From the NCBI GenBank assembly GCA_016719165.1, contig JADKAJ010000004.1, positions 124,001-188,000 of the forward strand: a stretch of DNA of 64,000 bases, read 5' to 3'. The translations under genes were made by a program, and so were the position numbers. This document shows, piece by piece, positions 53,366-60,651 of this stretch. This DNA comes from Chitinophagaceae bacterium. GTDB lineage: Bacteria > Bacteroidota > Bacteroidia > Chitinophagales > Chitinophagaceae. The notes beneath the pieces were generated by a model. It saw nothing but the letters and a program-made list of their open reading frames with translations, was not told where the DNA came from and searched no databases. The first letter of the stretch is position 1, and each line of letters begins with the position of its first letter.

Positions 53366-53396
53366 GTTCGGGCTTTTGTCCTGCAATATGTCTCTG

Positions 53397-53927
53397 TTAA
53401 TTGTCCAAACATTTGTAATGAAGTTGTGTTAGTCCTTTCTCAAAATGTTTTGCTGAAATAAGTTCTAATTTTTGTTCTGGTCGACCGTCTTTAAAAAGTT
53501 TTGTCCCGTTGCCAACTAAATTGGAATTACAGAAATAATCAATTCGTCAATAAGGTTGTCTTTTAAAAAGTTCGTTTACTATTTCTGCTCCACTGTCACA
53601 AAAATATTTTTTCCGTTTTCAGATTTAAGTCTAACAACAAGTGATTTAATGTCGCCAGTATAAAATTTTACAGACCCTATACTTGGTCGTGGTGTTCTTG
53701 TTATTATGTAAGCATCTTTGTCTGTGTGAGGAAAGTCAAAGCCCATGGAAATAACTGTGTCGTAAGTTTTACGTCCAACAATTACTGCGTCAACGGTTTT
53801 TACGAAATCTCCGTACCCATAATCTTGTCCTTCTTGTTCTACAATTGAGAGAAAATCAAGGTTGTCATTTGGTTTTGCAATATAGCCGTCTAAACTTGTT
53901 GCAATATAGAATTAGTTTTCTGTTCAT
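53397..53927 (-). pseudogene. RibD/dihydrofolate reductase-like protein, multiply frameshifted
   Basis: Reading through four indels gives MNRKLILYIATSLDGYIAKP, DNLDFLSIVEQEGQDYGYGD, VDAVIVGRKTYDTVISMGFD, AYIITRTPRPSI, IFCDSGAEIVNELL, DNLIDELIISVIPILVGNGT and HFEKGLTQLHYKCLDN. This is the layout of small dihydrofolate-reductase-fold (RibD C-terminal) proteins, frequent in environmental gene cassettes. Repaired, it is about 178 residues. The substrate is probably a pterin-like or other nicotinamide-dependent reduction target (inference). It is bracketed by R6 and R7. Confidence 0.8.
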
Positions 53928-53972
53928 TTTTGTCAACTGTTTAATCTTTGCACGGTCGCTGGTAGGCTGACC

Positions 53973-54167
53973 GCCAACGGCAGGGCTTGCTGCAGGGCTG
54001 GAATTCATTGCTTGTCCGCCCGGAACCGCTGCTGATTAAAAATATAAAAGTACAAGGTAACAAATAAAAGCCCAGTGATGCTTGTCCTGCCCAGCTGATG
54101 TTGATAGCGATAAAATGTCCATTGATACAACGTCCTGCCAGACTTGCAGCAAACCCAATGTTGTGCG
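53973..54167 (-). repeat. Cassette repeat R7 (attC-like imperfect palindrome)
   Basis: Edges GCCAACGGCAGG and CCCAATGTTGTGC. Arms: GGCTTGCTGCAGGGCTGG against the inverse of CCAGACTTGCAGCAAACC. The interior shares TCCGCCCGGAACCGCTGCTG with other copies. Confidence 0.73.
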
Positions 54168-54175
54168 TTCGTACT

Positions 54176-54893
54176 TTACTTAAAGTCCTTTTCGCTGATT
54201 TTTTCGTTAACTAACAAATTTACAATTTTACCGACTTGAGGTTTATCCCCGTCACCAAATTTCATAAACGTATAAAAGGTAAGCCCTCCGAATTTTTGGT
54301 AGTCTGAAAAGTAGGTTGAACTGAAACTGTCTTTCTCAGAATTTGATATTTTGTCTTCTCTAAGCATATAAAAAGAACTTTTACTGAAAAATAAATTCCT
54401 AACTTCTCCATTAATTAAAGTTGCTTTAATTTTATAACAATTTTCGTCATTTACTTTTTCCTCTCCAACTAATTCAAGTGTCCACAATGAAGCATCAATG
54501 AAATCTAATTCATTGAAAATATTTTTTTTGTATTTCTTAGCTTTAAATTCTTCTGGGTCAGATTTTCTTTTTTCGCCATTTACTATTTCGTAGCCCGTTT
54601 TTCCATCATACCAATTTTTGGAAGACAATTCTATCATTATAGACAATTTGAAAAGCCCCCTTGTTAGGAAGCATTTCTTTTGTAATCCAATGAACTTGTC
54701 TGCCCTCCATTTCTGTGCTTATATCAGTATACAAAGTTTTTATGCTTAATAGATAATCTTTGCCACCTAACGCAGTTATGGCATTCTCTAAAACGTCGTT
54801 TGCAGTTTTTACTTCTTTTAGGGTTTGTCCCGAAACAGTGTTGATTATAGCCATTAATAAAAGAGAGAGAGAGAAAGTCTTCATTGGTTTCAT
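54176..54893 (-). CDS. LolA-like outer-membrane lipoprotein-sorting family protein, frameshifted
   Basis: Signal peptide MKTFSLSLLLMAIINTVSGQ (a start at the MKP methionine three codons upstream is equally possible). Then ANDVLENAITALGGKDYLLS, IKTLYTDISTEMEGRQVHWI and AFQIVYNDRIVFQK. The frame breaks at the five-T run 54614-54618 and resumes NWYDGKTGYEIVNGEKRKSD, ... CYKIKATLINGEVRNLFFSK. The order resembles LolA-like domains that bind lipids in the periplasm. Repaired, it is about 238 residues. It is bracketed by R7 and R8. Confidence 0.75.
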
Positions 54894-54940
54894 ATTTGTC
54901 GATTTTTTATTTTCTATGTTAAAGGATGTCCAATTGTATG

Positions 54941-55133
54941 ACGTACGGGCAGGGCTTTATGCAGGTTGGGTATTAGTATTCCGTCCGCCGACAACCGCTG
55001 CTGATTAAAAATATAAAATTGAATTTAAGAACTAAAGTTGAAAATTGTTTGTCCAGCCTGAACCACAGCTTGGATTTGCAATTGGCTGATGTTTGCTGGT
55101 CATGCCCAAGTTGCATAAAACCCAATGTTAGTG
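54941..55133 (-). repeat. Cassette repeat R8 (attC-like imperfect palindrome)
   Basis: Edges ACGTACGGGCAGG and CCCAATGTTAGTG. Arms: GGCTTTATGCAGGTTGGG against the inverse of CCCAAGTTGCATAAAACC, with only two mismatches. Confidence 0.74.
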
Positions 55134-55138
55134 GCAGC

Positions 55139-55871
55139 TCATTTGTTGCAAAGTTCGTCAATCATAGGTTTAATCTTGTCTCTATCCTTAATGTCATTTA
55201 ATTGTAGCCGCTGGTTTGGATAATTAATGACATTACCCTTAAGATAAATTTCAAGATAGAGTTGTGATGACCGTGAACCCTTTTCTTCTTTTATCCCTGT
55301 TTTGTATATTGATGACCAAGGTTTGAAACCTAATTCTTTTGTCCATAAACCTTCTTTAGCAAGCTTAAGTTTTGGCGAAGTGTCAATTATTTCTTTATAG
55401 CCAGAGTAAAACAAAAAAATACCACCAACTACTATTAATAAAGGAAAAATAATGCTCGACTTTGAGAAGATATAGATGCCTGCGCCAATCATTGTTAGCC
55501 CACAAACCAAAAGGATGATTTTACTTATTACTGAATAATAGAACGATGCTACATAGTCTGTTGGTTCAATAATGTAAGATTGTTTATCAAGCTTTAAATC
55601 ATTTGTTTCGTCAGTAAGTTCACTTTTTATGAATGAAAGAACCGCCGGGAAGTGGAAGCCATTTAAAACGGTTTCTAAAATGTAAAACTATACCAGCTAC
55701 AACGCCTATGACATAACCAAATAGTCTGTCGTTTTTGTCAAGCCTGTACTTTGTTGTCAATAAATATATAAGCCCGCAGATTGCTAATCCAAATACAACT
55801 GGCAAAACATATACACCTAAAAAGTGCCGTTGTATTTGCTTGCTTTTTTGATTGTCGTCAAATGGATTCAT
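55139..55871 (-). CDS. Hypothetical membrane protein, probably one frameshifted gene
   Basis: The first frame (55620-55871) gives MNPFDDNQKSKQIQRHFLGV with two transmembrane helices and ends WLPLPGGSFIHKK. The second frame continues without a stop from the same point as SELTDETNDLKLDKQSYIIE, DYVASFYYSVISKIILLVCG, with two more helices (about GAGIYIFSKSSIIFPLLIVV) and a PH-like tail (GLWTKELGFKPWSSIYKTGI). The second frame has no good start codon of its own, so a single gene with an indel in the A run at 55624-55628 is likely, giving about 243 residues. I know no family. It is bracketed by R8 and R9. Confidence 0.62.
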
Positions 55872-55911
55872 TGCTTGCTGTATCGATTGAATATTGTAGG
55901 GTGGAGTTGCC

Positions 55912-56176
55912 GCTAACGAACAGGTATTGCTGCAGGTGTGGAATTCATTGCTCGTCCTGCCCGGAACTGCTGCTCAATAAAGATATAAAAGTACAAGATA
56001 AGAACTAAAAGCCCAACAGAATTCCGTCTGCCCGGAACCGCTGCTGATTAAAAATATAAAGTTGAATTTAAGAACTAAAGTTGAAAGTTGTTTGTCCAGC
56101 CCGAACCACAGCCTGGCTTTGCAATTCGTTGATGTTTGCTGATCAAGCCCAACTTGCATAAAACCCAATGTTGCCT
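55912..56176 (-). repeat. Cassette repeat R9 (attC-like, composite)
   Basis: 265 bases, the longest copy. Edges are GCTAACGAACAGG and CCCAATGTTGCC. It contains the interior block (CCGGAACxGCTGCT ... AATATAAA) twice and two left-like halves but one right half, as if two repeats had fused and lost the gene between them. The right half (GCCCAACTTGCATAAAACCC) nearly matches that of R8. Confidence 0.65.
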
Positions 56177-56180
56177 GCTG

Positions 56181-56645
56181 TTATTCTTTGTCGCCAAAAA
56201 ATGATTTACGCAAATAATAAAAACCGCTCCAACTGCAACTGCCGTCCGTTGCTTTTATATTTAGATACTTGCCTTTAATATCATACCAGTTTGTTGTCGT
56301 GCAACCACCATCATTTACAAAATTTATTTCGTTTTCAAATCTGTTGAAGTCTTGAATGTTTTGTATTGTCATTGTAACACTTTTTACGAGGCTATCACCA
56401 CGATTAACCATTTTCGTTCTTTTCTTTTTGGGAACATAACCCCAATTAACATCGTAAAGTCTTGCCAAATATTTGTCGCCTTGCTTAATGATTAATATTT
56501 TGGAAACTGTCGTATGAAAACAACCTTGTGAATGGAAGTTTATTGCTATAGTGTCTTGGTCTTGAAGCTTTGATAATGTGTTCTGCGGATAGTTCAACAA
56601 TTTATCAGGACACAAAATGATTGAATTAGTTTCTTGGTCTGTCAA
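56181..56645 (-). CDS. Hypothetical protein of the cassette array
   Basis: At least 154 residues from a TTG start. The frame stays open upstream to about 56785 with plausible protein sequence (YRRTIPRQYRQFPIKLDNIP, VAEYKLTFKNNFKQLVINKI), so the true start may be lost or non-standard. No family is recognised. DTIAINFHSQGCFHTTVSKI, YLARLYDVNWGYVPKKKRTK and NDGGCTTTNWYDIKGKYLNI suggest a beta-rich domain with four cysteines. It shares one cassette with the gene upstream, since no repeat lies between them. Its stop is 4 bases from R9. Confidence 0.6.
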   Translation of the reverse strand: MTDQETNSIILCPDKLLNYPQNTLSKLQDQDTIAINFHSQGCFHTTVSKILIIKQGDKYLARLYDVNWGYVPKKKRTKMVNRGDSLVKSVTMTIQNIQDFNRFENEINFVNDGGCTTTNWYDIKGKYLNIKATDGSCSWSGFYYLRKSFFGDKE

Positions 56646-56801
56646 CCTAATTTTATTTATAACTAACTGCTTAAAATTGTTCTTGAATGTCAGCTTGTAT
56701 TCTGCTACGGGAATATTGTCAAGTTTTATTGGGAACTGACGGTATTGCCTTGGAATGGTTCGGCGATATCCGTCAAGCTGAAACTACAGATGCCAGCTGT
56801 T

Positions 56802-57506
56802 CTACAGTTGAGGATTGTGTTTCAGTCCGCCGACATAACGCCAAACCTTTGTAAGCTGCAGTTTTATGTCATTTGAAATAACCAAGTTGTCTGAGAATCC
56901 TTCTTTTTTTATTATAAATAAATCTTCAACATAACTACCCATTAATCCAGTCGCTTTTAGACCTTTAACTTTAAAGTATGGTTCTGGAAATACTTCTCTA
57001 ACTGTTGCACTATCCCTTGTCGGATTGATTTTAAATGTCACCGGTTTAGGAAATTCAAGTTTTACGACAGGAATTGATGTCTTTACACTATCCTTAAATT
57101 TTTCGTCAAAGTAGAATGGGTCTCCGCAACTTGCCCAACGTCCACTTGTCGTTTTATAAACGTCAAAGTATTGATATCTTATGTGGTGATATTTTCCGTT
57201 GTGTTTATAGACAAAAAGTAAGGCATATTTTGATTTCGAAAAAGCTGGGACTCCATAATGGTCGTTTGTATTGAAAACAATTGTCTTGTCTGAATAGTCA
57301 CCAAAAACGTTTTGAACAATTTTAAATTTTGCTTGATAATTTTCGTAAGAGATAATCATTTGTCTTGGTGGGTCTGCTGGTCGTGGTAACTTTTTTATGG
57401 AAAGTTTCTGTCCAACAAAAACAAACAACGTGTCTGAATTACTTTGTCCAAATGAGCAAGTAAAAGCAAGTGTCAGTAAAAGTAATATTGAAAAACGGAT
57501 TGTCAT
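56802..57506 (-). CDS. Secreted hypothetical protein
   Basis: 234 residues with a signal peptide MTIRFSILLLLTLAFTCSFG. The mature part is beta-rich (DTLFVFVGQKLSIKKLPRPA, ISYENYQAKFKIVQNVFGDY, KYALLFVYKHNGKYHHIRYQ, CGDPFYFDEKFKDSVKTSIP). I know no family. It is the promoter-proximal gene of a two-gene cassette between R9 and R10; the downstream gene starts after two in-frame stops. Confidence 0.7.
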   Translation of the reverse strand: MTIRFSILLLLTLAFTCSFGQSNSDTLFVFVGQKLSIKKLPRPADPPRQMIISYENYQAKFKIVQNVFGDYSDKTIVFNTNDHYGVPAFSKSKYALLFVYKHNGKYHHIRYQYFDVYKTTSGRWASCGDPFYFDEKFKDSVKTSIPVVKLEFPKPVTFKINPTRDSATVREVFPEPYFKVKGLKATGLMGSYVEDLFIIKKEGFSDNLVISNDIKLQLTKVWRYVGGLKHNPQL

Positions 57507-57516
57507 TAAAATTGCA

Positions 57517-57726
57517 GCTTACGTACAGGTATTGGCGATGGTGGGGGATTTATATTCGTCCGCCCGGAACTGCTGCCTGGCTTTTTTTTGTTGATCAAGT
57601 TAAGAACTTTTGCCGGGCTTTATTCGTCGAACCCGAACGGCTGCTTGTATCAGCCAAATTATTGTTTAGCTAAACCTTAAAAAAAGTTAGCTTTTTGCTT
57701 GGTTTTTTACACAGTTCATGTTAAGC
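57517..57726 (-). repeat. Cassette repeat R10 (attC-like)
   Basis: On the minus strand it starts with GCTTAAC (a perfect RYYYAAC). Its right 108 bases are nearly identical to R2, 8220 bases away. The left part (ACAGGTATTGGCGATGGTGG, TATTCGTCCGCCCGGAACTG) matches R4 and R12. Confidence 0.72.
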
Positions 57727-57771
57727 GTTCGCTTTTCTTGATTTAAATATATATGAGTATAATAAAGATTT

Positions 57772-58232
57772 TTACAAACCCATGTCGCGATATAGTTTCC
57801 ACTTGCCATCCTCTTGTTTCTACACAACAAGATATTTTCCTTATGTTTTAGATTGCCTTTGCTGTCCCTAAATTCATATATGCCTAACTCAACGAGAAAT
57901 TCTGAGTCAGTAGAAAGAGAAGTTGTGGTATATATTATGGTTCGAGTGTCATTCTTAATTGAATTTCTAATCTGCTGTCCCCAGGATAAAAGAATTTCAT
58001 TGCCCCTTTTATTTCCTAAACTGGCACCTTTAGCATACATGTTATATAATGAAATAGAGTCTCCATTATAAAAGTGCTGTGCGAATTGTTTGTCAAGACT
58101 GTCGATTATTATTCTTGCTTTTTGCAAGTCAATTGTTTCAGACCCCTGAAGTTCTGTCCATTTGTTATTGAAAAGTGAAAACCAGAGCAGAAACAGTAAT
58201 GTGGACTTGTACACAAAATAAAGCTTATACAT
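57772..58232 (-). CDS. DUF4440/NTF2-like protein, C-terminus disrupted
   Basis: N-terminal hydrophobic stretch (MYKLYFVYKSTLLFLLWFSL), then a SnoaL/DUF4440-like domain: KARIIIDSLDKQFAQHFYNG, DSISLYNMYAKGASLGNKRG, IYTTTSLSTDSEFLVELGIY. As it stands the frame runs on into repeat R10 (to 57687), but the expected ending GKYLVV-x-KQEDGKWKLYRDMGL is present one base off. It has a TAG where a Trp codon would fit, and its own stop lies before R10. I therefore end the gene there. It is one indel plus one nonsense codon, from error or real damage. Ligand unknown. Confidence 0.68.
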
Positions 58233-58297
58233 TTAGTTGTCTTTTAGATTAATTTAATTTATTGTAAACCAGATGGCTTGTCAGCTCCTAAAGTGAC

Positions 58298-58496
58298 GCA
58301 CAACGTTCGAGTATTTGCGAAGGCAGGGAATTCATTGCTCGTCCAGCCCGTACAAATGCTGAGTTGATAATATGCGGTTGAAGTTAGAACTAAAGATGAA
58401 AATTGTACGTCGGGCCCGAACCGCAGCTTATGCTTGCACATAGTTGATGTTACAATGTCCAGCCCCGGCTTTTGCTAATACCCATCCTATGTTTGC
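58298..58496 (-). repeat. Cassette repeat R11 (attC-like imperfect palindrome)
   Basis: Edges GCACAACGTTCG and CCTATGTTTGC. Arms: GTATTTGCGAAGGCAGGG against the inverse of CCCCGGCTTTTGCTAATACCC. An interior inverted pair of CCGAACCGCAGC-type blocks is shared with R1. Confidence 0.73.
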
Positions 58497-58519
58497 TGAT
58501 GGCATACTACATTTTATGG

Positions 58520-59013
58520 TCATAAGTAATAAGGTATACCAACTTTCCATTGTCCATTTTTATTTTCCCATATATGAACAAATTTAAAAGTTGCACATTC
58601 TAACTTTCCATTTTCTGTATGGCAAAATGTGTGTTGTCCAGTCTCAATTGCCCCAAAATTTCTAACAGGATAAACTTCAATACTTTCAAGAATTGGTTTT
58701 CTTGTCAATACATAATCTATTTTGAAAAGTTCTGTGAATGCTTGAACTGTCTCCTCATAATTTCTTAATCCCGTATTGTCTTGGTAAACTTCAAGATTGT
58801 CTGTAAAATAAGATTTAAGTGCTGTTATGTCTCTTGTATTGAAAGCTTCAAACAAAATACTGTCCTTTTTTATGATTGTCTCATAAAGAGGTTTGTCTGC
58901 TGGAATGTAAACTTTTGTTGGTGAAGTTTGTGCATTTTTGTCGTGTTACACGAAGTCAATACAAAAAAAAGAGTGCAGGAGATATAAGCTATAATTAGCG
59001 TTTTTAGTTTCAT
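58520..59013 (-). CDS. NTF2/SnoaL-like lipoprotein, frameshifted
   Basis: Lipoprotein signal MKLKTLIIAYISCTLFFVLT with the lipobox LTSCN. The frame breaks at CNTTK and resumes NAQTSPTKVYIPADKPLYET after adding one A to the A run at 58938-58942, then runs to the stop as IKKDSILFEAFNTRDITALK, SYFTDNLEVYQDNTGLRNYE, GAIETGQHTFCHTENGKLEC and FVHIWENKNGQWKVGIPYYL. This is a typical cone-shaped NTF2-like/DUF4440 domain. Repaired, it is about 165 residues. The substrate is unknown. It is bracketed by R11 and R12. Confidence 0.8.
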
Positions 59014-59047
59014 CTCAATCTTTGTTTAAGTGTCGCAAAATGCTTGC

Positions 59048-59243
59048 AGCCAAGGGCCAGGTATTGCCGATGGTGGGGAATTCATATTCGTCCGCCCGGG
59101 GCTGCAACTGGCTTTTTTTGTTGATCAAGTTAAGAACTTTTTCGGGCTTTATTCGTTCAACCCGAACGGCTGCTTGTATCAGCAAATCAGGACGAATCAA
59201 AAAATATTCGTCAGCCAGCATATCAGAAAATCCAATGTTATGT
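59048..59243 (-). repeat. Cassette repeat R12 (attC-like, partial pairing)
   Basis: The right edge is AATCCAATGTTATGTGTCGTC; the left edge is worn (GCAGCCAAGGGCCAGG, without AAC). The interior shares CAGGTATTGCCGATGGTGG and the CGGGCTTTATTCGT ... CTGCTTGTATCAGC block with R2 and R10. It is the right-most copy, directly after the first cassette gene. Confidence 0.65.
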
Positions 59244-59251
59244 GTCGTCTT

Positions 59252-60247
59252 TTAATGATATACTTCTGGCGTTAACAACTCTTCTATTGAGATCCAGCTA
59301 GCCTTACGTACTATATAATACAATTGTGAATCACGATTGGTCTTTAATGTGATTTGGTCTATTCTTGGCAATTCCCTCTGATCCAATATACCTGTGATTT
59401 CTATTGGACGACCATGATGATCTTCTGTTTTCCAGCCAGGTAATTCATCCATTTTTCGACATACATATCTGTGCCACGATAATTGAACCCCAATATCCAT
59501 TCATGCTCCATGCTGTTCCACGGAGTTTTACGGTTTTGCCAAGCTGGTCTTTAAGACTCACTAACCTGTGCTGACAATTTTCTACATCGTAAACACCTTC
59601 TGTTTTTGTTTCCCGGATTAGTCCGTATACTTCGGCAAGCTTTCCCATTTCAGAATTCGTCCATTTCGGTGAACCAATCAATTTCAATTTCCATTTTGAT
59701 GTTTGGATCACTGCTGTGTCGTTTTCATTTATTGCGGTTCCTGATAACAGAGCATTACGTCCCAGAAAATAAATAGGTGACCATTCTATAGGTTCAATTT
59801 TTTTTCCTGAGACTACAACCAACCTATTACTGAAACCAAACCCACTAGATTGAAATATATTTCCCCATTCCTGCATTGCAGGCTGTGGCTTGCCAACATA
59901 ACCGCCTGTTTCATAAACACGTAAGCTATAAGTAGAGTTATTTTCAATCTTAGGAAGAAGTTTGGTGCCAAATTCCAAAAAAAGGGTGAAAGAGGAATTT
60001 GTAAAAGTTCTTGGATGGATGAATCCCTGATCATCTGTACCACCAAGTTAGGCCCTCGTTCATTGCTTTTGTAATATCCTTCAACGATAAACCCGCGGAC
60101 AGTTAAGGTGTCTCCCATTTCTTCTCCGAGTCGTCCGATAAACTTGTATTTGGCAGAATTATAGATCGGTATGGGAATTCGATTGATCTGAGCAAAGCAG
60201 ACATTTGATATGTGAAGGACTATAGAAATAGCAATTAGTCTTTTCAT
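59252..60247 (-). CDS. Secreted hypothetical protein, frameshifted twice
   Basis: Signal peptide MKRLIAISIVLHISNVCFAQ, then a small beta domain (AKYKFIGRLGEEMGDTLTVR, GPNLVVQMIRDSSIQELLQI). The frame shifts near 59978 (A run on the plus strand) to LEFGTKLLPKIENNSTYSLR, and again near 59490 to EKMDELPGWKTEDHHGRPIE, ending SWISIEELLTPEVYH. Repaired, it is about 330 residues, with a repeated OB-like theme (FIVEGYYKSN; PIEITGILDQRELPRI). Not a family I can name. It is the first gene of the cassette array; its two ends carry matching inverted boundary sequences. Confidence 0.68.
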
Positions 60248-60260
60248 AAGACAATTTATT

Positions 60261-60273
60261 GATGACACATAAC
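60261..60273 (-). other. Upstream boundary of the cassette array
   Basis: Minus strand GTTATGTGTCATC, matching in 12 of 13 positions the inverse of the array gene's other end (GTTATGTGTCGTC at 59237-59249). Its position, where an integron attI or first-cassette junction would be, suggests the array starts here. No integrase gene lies nearby. A separate inverted repeat, CTGGCATA (60293-60300) / TATGCCAG (60328-60335), follows. Confidence 0.5.
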
Positions 60274-60347
60274 ACATAAATATACGCCACTGCTGGCATA
60301 GTTTTTAATTGATAATCAACATAAATTTATGCCAGAAACAATTTATT

Positions 60348-60593
60348 ATGCGCATACCGGTTCTTATTAAATATGTTCATCCGAAGTATCAAATTGGCCT
60401 GGAGGATGTAAGAAATGCCTGGTTGCTGGAGAACGCAGCAGCACCTGTAAAACTAAAAACTATCATTTGGCAGGGGCGGCTAGCCTACCGTTTACCGGTC
60501 TCCGGAAAGCGGATCAGCTACCTTACCTTAAAGAAAGGCCTGGTTCGAAAAGAGCTTATTATTTACACGGACTCGTACCTGTTGCCTTTTTGA
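60348..60593 (+). CDS. Small hypothetical protein
   Basis: 81 residues, MRIPVLIKYVHPKYQIGLED ... LKKGLVRKELIIYTDSYLLP. It is basic, without a signal peptide or recognisable motif. It has protein-like composition and is preceded by ATG, but I know no relative. It could be a chance frame before the peptidase gene. Confidence 0.4.
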   Translation: MRIPVLIKYVHPKYQIGLEDVRNAWLLENAAAPVKLKTIIWQGRLAYRLPVSGKRISYLTLKKGLVRKELIIYTDSYLLPF

Positions 60594-60651
60594 TATTGTC
60601 CATTGATTTTATCCCTGATTCCGTAATTTCCCCCTCTCTAAAATCACCTGT

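Noticed and set aside
57687..57771. Extension of the DUF4440 protein into repeat R10
   Set aside because: The extra residues are encoded by the repeat; the expected domain ending is present in the neighbouring frame and stops before it.
48153..60273. The repeats as a CRISPR array, IS elements or MITEs
   Set aside because: Spacing is gene-sized, repeats vary in sequence, no transposase or Cas gene is present, and I see no target-site duplications. Instead the flanks match inversely per gene.
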